Source of the DNA: Oscillospiraceae bacterium
Lineage (GTDB): Bacteria > Bacillota > Clostridia > Oscillospirales > Oscillospiraceae
Length of the DNA: 64,000 nucleotides
Assembly (NCBI GenBank): GCA_015068155.1
Contig: SVLC01000001.1
Coordinates: 21,850-85,849 of the forward strand
Reading direction: 5' to 3'
Shown here: positions 47,376 to 56,617 of the stretch, one piece after another
How positions within the stretch are numbered: position 1 is the first letter of the stretch
How the letters are laid out: every line of letters begins with the position of its first letter
Program-made: the position numbers and the translations under genes
The notes under the pieces: model-generated
The model's database searches: none
Told to the model about the DNA's origin: nothing
The model's input: only the letters and a program-made list of their open reading frames with translations

Positions 47376-48215
47376 TTAAATTACCAGTCCCAGGCGTTCG
47401 TTCTTGTGGCGGTGCTCGGTGCCGGTGGTCATGATATAGATACGGGTAGTATTGATACTGCTGTGGCCCAGAATGTCCGCCAGCTTGGCGATGTCCTTTT
47501 CGATGCCGTAAAATGTGCGGGCAAACAGTTTTCTTAGATTATGAGGAAACACCTTCGTTTCCTTCACGCCTGCCGTCCGGCAAAGCGCCTTCATCTGCCG
47601 CAAAATGCTGCTGCGGTCCAGCGGTTTTCCGTTCCGTCCAACAAAGATCTCCCCTACCCGGATGTTTTTCTGCTTAGCGTAATTTAATAATAACTTTTTT
47701 AGCTTGCCCGGAACAAAAATGGTCCGGGTCTTATTTTTGCAGCTGACAACGATCTGCCCCTGGCGCACCGATTCAACCGTGAAGTATTTCAGCTCCGACA
47801 CCCGGATGCCGGTACCGCAAATGGTCTGCAGTACCAGATTTAGTTGCGGATTTTTCTGCGCTACGGCCAAAAGACGCAGGTATTCAGCTTTCGTCAATTC
47901 TCGTTCCTCTGCACAATAGGTCTGCCGCTGCAGACGGATATTTTTCACCCGGCAATCCTGCCATCCTAAAAAAGCAAAAAAGCTGTTGAGGGAGGCCAGC
48001 ATGGAATTGATCGAGCGCACCGCATAGCCTTGTTCCGACAATCCCCTTTTCCATGCCACCACCAATTCCTTGGTTACTTCCCGGCTATCCGCAAAACGAC
48101 AGAACAGCCCCACATCACGAAGGTATTTTTCTACCGTCGCTTCGCTTTTCTCCTCCTGCCGCAGATAAATTCCAAATGCGTTAATCTGCTTCTCCGCCAA
48201 AAACCGTTGTTCCAT
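47376..48215 (-). CDS. XerC/D-like tyrosine recombinase
   Basis: SAM-like N-domain; catalytic pattern 'GTGIRVSELKYFTVE', 'HNLRKLFARTFY', 'LADILGHSSINTTRIY'. Confidence 0.93.
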   Translation of the reverse strand: MEQRFLAEKQINAFGIYLRQEEKSEATVEKYLRDVGLFCRFADSREVTKELVVAWKRGLSEQGYAVRSINSMLASLNSFFAFLGWQDCRVKNIRLQRQTYCAEERELTKAEYLRLLAVAQKNPQLNLVLQTICGTGIRVSELKYFTVESVRQGQIVVSCKNKTRTIFVPGKLKKLLLNYAKQKNIRVGEIFVGRNGKPLDRSSILRQMKALCRTAGVKETKVFPHNLRKLFARTFYGIEKDIAKLADILGHSSINTTRIYIMTTGTEHRHKNERLGLVI

Positions 48216-48370
48216 ATAAATGCCTCCTGCGAATATAGATAACCTTATTTTACACAGAAATCTGCGAAAACAACACTTCTCCCCTTTTAATTGATAAACC
48301 AAGTTTAGCTTTGGTAATATTGCCCCTTAAAAGCACTACCGCCCCGGGTCACTACGATCCGGGGCGTGTT

Positions 48371-48495
48371 GCTTGTCCACTTATGCAATCAGCATAGCTG
48401 CATAGCGGATTTTGGTATGATGGTTATAGTCAGTGGACAGAAACTCCCCTAGTGTCCGCCAGAGGGAGTTTCCTCGCGCATCAATACTTCTTCAT
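48371..48495 (-). repeat. Cassette-boundary repeat R3
   Basis: Shares arm, 31-bp stem-loop and CGCGCATCAATACTTCTTCAT core with R2 and the sigK junction. Confidence 0.88.
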
Positions 48496-48531
48496 TACCC
48501 TCGCCTCAAATGGCGGTTTTTCGACGAAAGA

Positions 48532-49821
48532 TTACTTGCCACAGCAGTTTTTATATTTTCTGCCGCTACCGCAGGGGCAAGGGGCATTACGAGATGGGCC
48601 ACCGACAAGCGTCAGTTTTGGTTTTTCTTCCGGCCCATCAAACAGGCTCATTTGTCCCACCGGCGCAATCCTTTCAGCAAGCTTCTTCCCCTTATCAGAC
48701 ATAGCAAACATCTCGTTAGGGGTACGTCCGCAATTTGCATGCTTGTGGGTGGTGTTGTTCAAATCTTTATACAATGCTGCAAACTCTCCGATGTCCCAGT
48801 GTTTGTTGAATGTAAGTCCCTCTGCTTCTACAATGTTGACAACTTCCTGCATCGGGGCATCGATTACAATAATCTCCTGAATTGCGGTACAGAAGTCCTC
48901 CACTGGCAATGTCAGTTTTGCCGCTCTGCGCTGCAGATATTTTAGCATCGCAGTACGTGCTGGCGTAACAGGATAGTAGTCCGGATCCGCATATTTCAAA
49001 AATTCTGCTTTGGGAAGCACTTTATATTCTTTCCCTTTTTGCTGACGACGGAGATCATAAATATCACTTTCTGGGTCATCTACGAACAAATAGTCTGCGA
49101 TGACTTCCCCAGCTTCCAGTATTTCTTTATCTGTGTTTGTGGGCATATCCCTGCGCTCAAGGACTTCATAGTCGTTATCCATACGGCCAATCAAGCTTGC
49201 GGCTCTGATAAATGCGACTGTGTCCACGGGAGCATTTTGCTCATTATAAATTTCATACAGTTTTGCCAGCGAAACCAACCCATACAGTCTGGCCGCCGCA
49301 TCCATGTAAGTATGAATCAGGTCGACTTGTTCTTTGCTGAGGGGAACCAACGCATATAACTCATCGATCTCTTCCTGAGACATTGGGCGATATTCGTCTT
49401 CATCATCGTATTCCCATTCTTCTTCGTCCCAATCGGGATGCTGTTCAGGAGATTCTCCCACAGAGCGGATGACGCGGGGAATATCAAGCTGCTCGTCCAA
49501 TTCACGCAGTACCTTGCACTGAAAACGCCATTCGTCACCAAAGTCAAACACATATTTGAATTGGTCGCCTTTGGACAATTTCAATTTTTCCAGCTTATAG
49601 CTCTTGGTCAAGCGCTCGTCTCCGCGCATTTTCATGGAAAAGAACGCAGCATAGCCACTCCAATAATGGTTGTCCATAAAGAACGCATGGGCATGGTCAT
49701 CATCAAAATCAAAGGCGCTGATAATAGCCTTATGCAGTTTGTAAAGGGTTGCGGACTTGGATATTTGAATATGCCGGTAACAGCCTGTTCCGGCAGATAC
49801 ACTGATCACATAACTTCCCAT
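48532..49821 (-). CDS. pRiA4b ORF3-like protein with C-terminal SEC-C zinc motif
   Basis: 'ATLYKLHKAIISAFDFDDDHAHAFFMDN', 'YVFDFGDEWRFQCKV', 'NAPCPCGSGRKYKNCCGK'. Confidence 0.85.
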   Translation of the reverse strand: MGSYVISVSAGTGCYRHIQISKSATLYKLHKAIISAFDFDDDHAHAFFMDNHYWSGYAAFFSMKMRGDERLTKSYKLEKLKLSKGDQFKYVFDFGDEWRFQCKVLRELDEQLDIPRVIRSVGESPEQHPDWDEEEWEYDDEDEYRPMSQEEIDELYALVPLSKEQVDLIHTYMDAAARLYGLVSLAKLYEIYNEQNAPVDTVAFIRAASLIGRMDNDYEVLERRDMPTNTDKEILEAGEVIADYLFVDDPESDIYDLRRQQKGKEYKVLPKAEFLKYADPDYYPVTPARTAMLKYLQRRAAKLTLPVEDFCTAIQEIIVIDAPMQEVVNIVEAEGLTFNKHWDIGEFAALYKDLNNTTHKHANCGRTPNEMFAMSDKGKKLAERIAPVGQMSLFDGPEEKPKLTLVGGPSRNAPCPCGSGRKYKNCCGK

Positions 49822-49835
49822 ATCAAATCCTCTTT

Positions 49836-50177
49836 CTATATTCGTTCTGCATAAGCTTTGCTTTGCCGTGCCGCATATTTTACTGTTTCTGACAGTTCTT
49901 CGCTAAATCCATCCAGATCATCTTCCTGGATAATCTCATTGGCAAGCAGTGAAAGCAGATTGGAATACAACTGGCTTCTTCGCATATCCGCCACAACACC
50001 AACACTTTTCTTATCCATACGGATACGCTTTTCCAATTCCCAAAATTTATCGGAGGCAAGTCCTTCTCCCGAAAGAAGCCGAATATATTCCTGATTCAGC
50101 TTGTCCATATAAGCTTCCTGCCAGAGGGGCAGTTTCTCTCGGAATAGATTCCAGTCCTGTTCTTTTACATGATACAT
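49836..50177 (-). CDS. Hypothetical helical protein
   Basis: ORF immediately downstream of the DUF1016 gene; start MYHVKEQDWNLF. Confidence 0.6.
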   Translation of the reverse strand: MYHVKEQDWNLFREKLPLWQEAYMDKLNQEYIRLLSGEGLASDKFWELEKRIRMDKKSVGVVADMRRSQLYSNLLSLLANEIIQEDDLDGFSEELSETVKYAARQSKAYAERI

Positions 50178-50245
50178 CGTGGTTTCTCCCCTTACAGGCA
50201 CATCGTCATATAAGGCAGATGGATGATGCCTGTCAGCTTTTTGCT

Positions 50246-51265
50246 TCAATCATTCAATTTTTGAAAATCATCCAGCCGCAGCTCGCGTTTCAGTTCTTCC
50301 TCGGTCGGGAGGTAGGTGAAGTACTTGGAAGCGAAAATTTGGTTATTACTTTCTGGGAGCGTGTATTTTACGATGGCATCGCTCTTATCAGCGCAGAGGA
50401 CAATACCGATGGGAGGGTTATCACCCTCATTCATCAGTTCGCGGGTATAGTAGTTCACGTACATCTGCATTTGGCCAATGTCCTGGTGGGTGAGTTGGTC
50501 CATTTTCAAATCAATCAGCACAAAGCATTTCAGAATATAGTTGTAGAACACTAAGTCGATATAGAAGTTCTGGCCATCCAATGTGAACCGCTTCTGCCGT
50601 GCCACAAAGGAGAAACCACGGCCCAACTCCAGAAGGAACTGCTGCAAATGATCGATCAAAGCCTGCTCCAAGTCGCTTTCAAACACATGAGTATCCGGTT
50701 TGATTTGCAGGAATTCCATAACATAGGGATCTTTCACGATCTTCTCATATTGGGGCTTCGGCTCGGTTAACTGAATTTCAGCAGACACGGAGGCCTTGTC
50801 CTGGCTGGAAAGCAACCGCTGATAATACATTGTGTGAATTTGCCGCTCCAACTGACGGACGCTCCATGCGGATTTCGCACATTCTTCGGCGTAAAAAGTG
50901 CGTTCCTTCTCATCGGCGATCCGCATCAGCAAACGGTAATGCGACCAGCTCAATTCGCTACACAGTGTGTAGCGAATTGGGAACATACAGTAAAACTGCC
51001 GCATATTCTTCAAATTTGCAACGCTAAAGCCCTTGCCAAATTCGGAGGTTAGCTGCTGGGATAAGAACTGCAGGAGCTTCTTGCCATACTCAGCACGATC
51101 ATTTTCGCCGCAGGCTTTATAGATCTGTTCGCCAATTTCCCAGTAAGCCGTAACCATTGCAGAGTTGACAGCAGCGGCCATTGTGTGCTGAGCCTGAACG
51201 ATGGACTGACGAATAGCTGTATATGTTTGCTCCGGATTTTGGATAGTTTGAAGCTGATCGTCCAT
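50246..51265 (-). CDS. DUF1016/YhcG-family PDDEXK nuclease
   Basis: 'FSFVARQKRFTLDGQNFYIDLVFYNYILKCFVLIDLKMDQLTHQDIGQMQMYVNYY'. Confidence 0.92.
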   Translation of the reverse strand: MDDQLQTIQNPEQTYTAIRQSIVQAQHTMAAAVNSAMVTAYWEIGEQIYKACGENDRAEYGKKLLQFLSQQLTSEFGKGFSVANLKNMRQFYCMFPIRYTLCSELSWSHYRLLMRIADEKERTFYAEECAKSAWSVRQLERQIHTMYYQRLLSSQDKASVSAEIQLTEPKPQYEKIVKDPYVMEFLQIKPDTHVFESDLEQALIDHLQQFLLELGRGFSFVARQKRFTLDGQNFYIDLVFYNYILKCFVLIDLKMDQLTHQDIGQMQMYVNYYTRELMNEGDNPPIGIVLCADKSDAIVKYTLPESNNQIFASKYFTYLPTEEELKRELRLDDFQKLND

Positions 51266-51435
51266 AATAGACCTCCCTGTAGTCGCCGTTTTGTTTTATT
51301 ATATCATATCTGGAAAAGGAGTTGCAATAGAAATATGCGCCGTATTTTTATAAAGCAAAGGCTGCTTGGGCCATAATTACCCCATGCTTGTCCGCAACAC
51401 TTCGCTGTGCAGGGAAACCGCAAAGTTTCTTCCAT

Positions 51436-51476
51436 CCATGTAATAAACTTTTATTTTTTAGAAGTTTGTTACATGG
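51436..51476. repeat. Inverted repeat upstream of the YhcG gene
   Basis: CCATGTAATAAACTT...AAGTTTGTTACATGG, 14/15 arm match. Confidence 0.75.
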
Positions 51477-51585
51477 TGTGTTTTCACGTCATTTTATTGC
51501 GAACATTCCGCTCCACAAAATGCGGCTTTTTGTTCCAAAATAGTTAAAATTCAAACTTCCAGCCATAGTCCAGAAAATCTTTGCC

Positions 51586-51606
51586 CGCGCATCAAACCTT
51601 CTTCAT
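51586..51606 (-). repeat. Cassette core site at the sigK junction (R4)
   Basis: CGCGCATCAAACCTTCTTCAT, 19/21 identical to the R3 core (CGCGCATCAATACTTCTTCAT), exactly where sigK homology ends. Confidence 0.8.
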
Positions 51607-51789
51607 AATGTGCGCCACCAGGCGGAGGTTGCGCTCGATCAGAATATTGCGGGCCTCCAGGTCACCCTGGGCGGCTTTTTCCAAATAATAGCGCTCCTCT
51701 TTTGCGGTCAGCGGTTTGGGAAAGCTGCCAGACTGCAATTGCAGTGAATAGAGCATATTGCTGAGCATCAGCCAGACGGCGGTTAACAT
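51592..51789 (-). CDS. sigK: RNA polymerase sigma-K factor, N-terminal part (split gene)
   Basis: 'SFPKPLTAKEERYYLEKAAQGDLEARNILIERNLRLVAHIMKK', then a stop. Confidence 0.9.
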   Translation of the reverse strand: MLTAVWLMLSNMLYSLQLQSGSFPKPLTAKEERYYLEKAAQGDLEARNILIERNLRLVAHIMKKV

Positions 51790-51884
51790 CGCCTCACCTC
51801 CGCTACTACCCTATTCGCCCCAGCCCGTCCTTTTTCTCAGAATTTTATGGAGGTCACCCCTTACTGCCACATCCAGCGCAAAAC

Positions 51885-51909
51885 GCCCATTTCCTTTGCG
51901 GAAATGGGC
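51885..51909 (-). terminator. Intrinsic terminator
   Basis: GCCCATTTCCGCAAAGGAAATGGGC followed by GTTTT on minus. Confidence 0.7.
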
Positions 51910-51970
51910 GCCATTAGACTTATACAATTCCCTTTCTCAGGTCTGCATGGTTCGGGAGAAGTATCCCCCA

Positions 51971-52660
51971 TTACAGCTCACCGTTTTCGTTGCTGCGGAT
52001 ACTCATGCTGATTTCCAGGTTGCCGTTCCGGCAGCGCAGCGCATCGATCAGCGCCTTCTCGGTGCCGGGTTTTTTCATAACGATCTCATAGGTCAGCCGA
52101 TTCAGGCTGCCCAGGTTGGTGGTCTTTACTGCGATCAATGTGGCGGAAGAGGTGTACTCGGCGAACAGATCATCAAAGATCTCCGCGTAGTCCAGATCCT
52201 CCGGCACTGTGATCCGCAGGTGCTTCTGCATCCGCCAATCCCGCCGCTGGCCAAAATTCATCAGGCTGTAGCACAGAATCATCACGCACATGATCGCCGC
52301 GAATAAGCCGGCGAACAGCGGATAACCCATGCCGCAGGCCAGGCCTACCGCCATAGCCAGGAAAATAGCGCCGATCTCTTTAGCCGTGCCGGGCACACTG
52401 CGGAAACGGACCAGGCTGAATGCGCCTGCCACCGCCACACCGGCGCCCAGGTTGCCATTGACCATCATGATCACCACCGTAACAATAGCCGGCAGCAGCG
52501 CCAGGGTCATCAAAAAGCTGCCGGAGCAACGGGCCCGGAAGCTGGAAACCGCCGCAATGGCCACGCCCAACACCAGCGCCACACCTACGCAGATCAAAAA
52601 CGCTTCCACGGTGATGCCGGTGGCGATATCATAAATACAAGCAAATGTCTTATCGAGCAT
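51971..52660 (-). CDS. DUF4956 membrane protein
   Basis: 'LALLPAIVTVVIMMVNGNLGAGVAVAGAFSLVRFRSVPGTAKEIGAIFLAMAVGLA'. Confidence 0.88.
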   Translation of the reverse strand: MLDKTFACIYDIATGITVEAFLICVGVALVLGVAIAAVSSFRARCSGSFLMTLALLPAIVTVVIMMVNGNLGAGVAVAGAFSLVRFRSVPGTAKEIGAIFLAMAVGLACGMGYPLFAGLFAAIMCVMILCYSLMNFGQRRDWRMQKHLRITVPEDLDYAEIFDDLFAEYTSSATLIAVKTTNLGSLNRLTYEIVMKKPGTEKALIDALRCRNGNLEISMSIRSNENGEL

Positions 52661-53357
52661 AGCCCAATCCTCTACTTTCCTCAATTGTTTCCCGCAGACC
52701 CATTTCATAGGCTCTGCCATATTTAGAGAAGGATATCCGCTGGATCTTCTGCTGAGACAAAAGATTGGTCAGCCACAGCGGAATGGCGTATTCCGCCTTT
52801 ACCTCCAGCAGCGACAGTTCCGGCGGCAGGATCGCCTGTCCATCCGGCGATGCTGCCAGGCGCAGATCGCTTCTGCGAAAACGGATCTCTCGATCCATAG
52901 TGATCCGCAGGCCGGGATCTTCCTTACCCAGCCAGGAATCCCGTTCATAACTCAGGTAAACCGCAGGCTGCAAGTCCCGGTAAAAATCCCGGAAATATGT
53001 CATTTCTCTGGTGATCTGACTATCCGGCAACCGGCCTTGGCAAGTCATGAACTGCTGCGCCTGGGCCTCCGTCACGGAAATCCGGCGCTTATAAACGATA
53101 CCTTTATACTTTTTCTTCATTTCCAAAAAAGCTTCCTGGCTGTCGCCGTAGCAGCGCAGACGCAGTTTTTCCTTATACACCGGCTTTTCCAGAGAATGGC
53201 GGATCAGCCGATGATCCGGCGTATCGTAGTAAATATTACGAATGGAGCTGTGGGGATACCGGTCCGGCATCATTTTTTCCCCGAACACCTGCTCTAAAGC
53301 TGCCCGTTGGGTGGCATCGATCAAATATTTCAGTTCTCTTCTGCAAAAAACATTCAT
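52650..53357 (-). CDS. VTC-domain (polyphosphate polymerase-like) protein
   Basis: 'FCRRELKYLIDATQRAAL', 'SIRNIYYDTPDHRLIRHSLEKPVYKEKLRLRCYG'. Confidence 0.88.
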   Translation of the reverse strand: MNVFCRRELKYLIDATQRAALEQVFGEKMMPDRYPHSSIRNIYYDTPDHRLIRHSLEKPVYKEKLRLRCYGDSQEAFLEMKKKYKGIVYKRRISVTEAQAQQFMTCQGRLPDSQITREMTYFRDFYRDLQPAVYLSYERDSWLGKEDPGLRITMDREIRFRRSDLRLAASPDGQAILPPELSLLEVKAEYAIPLWLTNLLSQQKIQRISFSKYGRAYEMGLRETIEESRGLGYAR

Positions 53358-53380
53358 CCTGCCACCTCCTGTTTCCAAAA

Positions 53381-54109
53381 TCAATAACCCCAAGTGTACA
53401 AAATAATCAGGTACAGCACCAGCAAATGCACCGGGTAGAACAGATAGAACGCCCACTGTACCCATTTGCTGTGGGTCAGCTTACGGCCGCTGTAAAGTCC
53501 GATAGGCAGCATGGCCACCACCGCGCACATTTGCACCCGCATCTCCATTCCGAAAACCGGCAGAACTGTAGGATCCATCAGCCAGGAAATTGCCAGCATC
53601 CAAAGGGTCTGGATCAGCCATTTCTTCGGCATATTTCTGGTAAGTACAAACAACGCCATCAGCACGATGCCCAAGGCGCCGTACTGCGTATGCAACAGTT
53701 CCGCCCCGTAAGCAAAGGGGATCACCACCAGCAACTGCAGCGCCCAATGCTTGCATTTGATCATGCATATCGCCATCAAGAAGCCCAGCAGCAGGGAGAA
53801 CATCACGTTTTGCTCCTGCCAGACCAACATACCAAAGCAGGCAAAGTCCAGCGGTATCTCCGAGATCACAGCGCCAATACCCAGACGGAGCCCATACTTT
53901 ACCGGGTTTTTCGTGCGATACGCGCCCTCTGCCAGCAAATAGCAGTAGATTGGAAAAGCCAAACGGCCAATGGCCCGCAGCCAATAGACCTGGGGCAGCA
54001 GCAGCGCGCCGATATGATCCAGCAGCATACTGATACAGGCAATGATTTTCAGTCCCTCCTGGGACAAATTGGGCCTACGGATACGCCATTCCTCCTTATT
54101 TTTCCACAC
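53381..54109 (-). CDS. TraX-family membrane protein
   Basis: 'LKIIACISMLLDHIGALLLPQVYWLRAIGRLAFPIYCYLLAEGAYRTKNP'. Confidence 0.85.
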   Translation of the reverse strand: MWKNKEEWRIRRPNLSQEGLKIIACISMLLDHIGALLLPQVYWLRAIGRLAFPIYCYLLAEGAYRTKNPVKYGLRLGIGAVISEIPLDFACFGMLVWQEQNVMFSLLLGFLMAICMIKCKHWALQLLVVIPFAYGAELLHTQYGALGIVLMALFVLTRNMPKKWLIQTLWMLAISWLMDPTVLPVFGMEMRVQMCAVVAMLPIGLYSGRKLTHSKWVQWAFYLFYPVHLLVLYLIILYTWGY

Positions 54110-54228
54110 ATACCTTTAGTGTCCCTAAATTATACACTACTTTTCATTATTTTGCATCATTTTTTTGAAAATTTTTTCTTTTTTTTTTAAAACTCCCCCC
54201 GCCACGGCTGCGGCGGGGGCAAATTGCG

Positions 54229-56454
54229 TTATTTCGGTATCCGATTGAGCTGGGCATTGATATCCAGCAACTGTTGCTTGGTGAATTTCGCATCCGCCAT
54301 GCCGCCCATCAGCGTCAGCAGCCGCAGCACCGTAAAGCCGTTCATCATGTCCATCATCTCCGGGGTCATATCGAAGCCCATCATCTGCCCGGAAGCGCCG
54401 CCCAGGCCGGCCATCCATGCGCCAAACAACGCGGCGCCTTCCCGGGTGGAAAGCACATCCCCCACCTTGTCGTTCAAAGACAGGAAACCCGCCGGCGCTT
54501 CCACATCAAACCAGTTGAGGACCGCGCCCTTTTCCACCAAGCGGTAGGCCGGATTGGGTTCTGCCACCTTGCGGATGAAGCTTTCATCCCGGCAATTACC
54601 TGCCACCGCCTCCAATCTGGTCTGTCCGGCATTGGGTACATCAAAATAGAAGAAATGGTCTTCCGCCTGCTTCTTGTCCAACAGCGCCCCATTGGCATAC
54701 AGCTCCACCTGCGGCTGATTGGAATAAACCGTGATCCTGGTCACATCCTCCACCCGATCAACATACCGTTTGCCGCACAGATGGACAAAGGGTTCCTCGC
54801 TGAGCCATGCTTTATAGGCGTAAAAGGCGTCCTTTTTATAGGATCGGTCAAAGGTGACCAAACCCTTGTGGTTTTGACCGTTTTCGCCGCCCTCAGCCCG
54901 GGCATCGGCGCCGAAGTCGAACATATTCCAAACATGGGTAGCCCAGAGATAGGGGCGGGTGAATAGCTGCTTGATCAGTTCTTCGTGATAATACGCCTGG
55001 TATTCCTCGGTGTAGTCCCCTTGCATCGGATGGGAAGTATGCCAGTTCAGCGCTTCGCAGCCATACTCCGAGCAGCCGATGGGGATCTGAGGATGCATGG
55101 CGTGGAACTTGTCAAACCAGGGGCCGTTCATGTCGGTCTGCCCGCCGTACCAGCCGAAATAATGGTTATAGCTGACCACATCCGGAATCTGCAGATAGGG
55201 ATCGTCCATTTTGCACATGGATACCGCCGCAACGGCAGTCAGCCGGGTCTTATCCATTTCATGGCACAAATCATTGAGGATACGGTGGTTTGCCAACAGA
55301 TCCTGGCCGGAACCGCCGATGCCGATCTCATTACTCAGACCCCACACCACAATGGATGGGTGATGATAATTCTGGATGATCAGCTCCTTCATCTGGCTGA
55401 TGGTGTTTTCTCTGCCGGCAGCCATGTGCTTGGAGATATAGGGGATCTCCGCCCACACCACCATGCCCTCCCGGTCACACAGATCGTAAAAGTATTGGTC
55501 GTGCTGATAGTGAGCCAAGCGGATGGTGGTGGCGCCCAGTTCGCAGATCAGCGCCATATCTTCCTGGTGATGGGCCGCAAGCAGAGCATTGCCGACACCC
55601 CAGCGGTCCTGATGTCGGGAGACGCCCCGCAAAGGATATGCCTCCCCGTTAAGCAGAAAGCCCCGCTGCGGATCAATGGCAAAGCTGCGGCAGCCAAACC
55701 GGACAGACACCTGATCCGTCACCTGCTCTCCCTCCAGCAATTGCGCCTGCAGGGTATACAGATAGGGATCCTTGCGGCCATGCCACAGGCGGACATTTTC
55801 CAGCAGCATGTCTGCCTTCGTCTGCCCGGTGATCACCTGGGCAACGATTTTTCCCGCGGCATCCAAAATAGAATATTTCAGACGCTGGCCGGCTTTGGCA
55901 TTGGTCACAAAGGCTTCTACCGCCACATGGGCGTTGCTGCCCTCCACAGTCGGCGTAACCTGCAGACCGGGACCGCCGTAATGGGACAGGTCAAAATGGC
56001 TGTCGGATACGCAGAGGATATTCACATCCCGATACAAGCCGCCGTAAAAGGTAAAATCCGCCATCTGCGGATACACCCGGTCATTGGCGGCATTGTCCAC
56101 CAAAACCGCCAACAGATTTTCCTGGGCCAGTTCCCGGGTGATCTCCACCCGGAAGGTGGAATAGCCGCCATCGTGATGACAAAGGCAGCGGCCATTGAGA
56201 TAGACATCAGCAGAAGCATTGGCGCCGTTGATCTCCAGGAAATAGCGGTCCGCCTGGGGCAGTTCCGCCTTGCTCAGCTTTTTGGCGTAGCAGCAGGTGC
56301 CCCGGAAGTAATCGTTATCCCCATCCTGGCCGTCGATGGCGTTCCAGGTATGGGGCAGATTCACCCAATGCCAGTTTTCCGGGATCTGCGCCGGTACCCG
56401 GCAGATCGCTTTGGCAAATGCCCATTTGTGGTTGATATTATAAATGGTTCTCAT
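54229..56454 (-). CDS. Glycoside hydrolase family 2 (beta-galactosidase-like)
   Basis: 'YPLRGVSRHQDRWGVGNALLAAHHQEDMALICELGATTIRLAHYQHDQYFYDLCDREGMVVWAEIPYI', 'VVWGLSNEIG'. Confidence 0.93.
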   Translation of the reverse strand: MRTIYNINHKWAFAKAICRVPAQIPENWHWVNLPHTWNAIDGQDGDNDYFRGTCCYAKKLSKAELPQADRYFLEINGANASADVYLNGRCLCHHDGGYSTFRVEITRELAQENLLAVLVDNAANDRVYPQMADFTFYGGLYRDVNILCVSDSHFDLSHYGGPGLQVTPTVEGSNAHVAVEAFVTNAKAGQRLKYSILDAAGKIVAQVITGQTKADMLLENVRLWHGRKDPYLYTLQAQLLEGEQVTDQVSVRFGCRSFAIDPQRGFLLNGEAYPLRGVSRHQDRWGVGNALLAAHHQEDMALICELGATTIRLAHYQHDQYFYDLCDREGMVVWAEIPYISKHMAAGRENTISQMKELIIQNYHHPSIVVWGLSNEIGIGGSGQDLLANHRILNDLCHEMDKTRLTAVAAVSMCKMDDPYLQIPDVVSYNHYFGWYGGQTDMNGPWFDKFHAMHPQIPIGCSEYGCEALNWHTSHPMQGDYTEEYQAYYHEELIKQLFTRPYLWATHVWNMFDFGADARAEGGENGQNHKGLVTFDRSYKKDAFYAYKAWLSEEPFVHLCGKRYVDRVEDVTRITVYSNQPQVELYANGALLDKKQAEDHFFYFDVPNAGQTRLEAVAGNCRDESFIRKVAEPNPAYRLVEKGAVLNWFDVEAPAGFLSLNDKVGDVLSTREGAALFGAWMAGLGGASGQMMGFDMTPEMMDMMNGFTVLRLLTLMGGMADAKFTKQQLLDINAQLNRIPK

Positions 56455-56617
56455 AGACTCAGCCTCCAAAGGTTCAGTTGCTCCTATGGTATCACAAATC
56501 CGAGAAAAGTAAATATCCATCCTTCGTTTTTTACGGTTTCTTTACGAAATAGTTACTTATTTCCAACTTTTCACATTTTTTCTATACGCAAAAAGTCCGG
56601 CCTGTCTGCCGGACTTT

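Noticed and set aside
36042-48495. R1-R3 repeats as a CRISPR array
   Set aside because: Repeats are about 100-125 bp, kilobases apart, with genes between; no short regular spacers and no cas genes.
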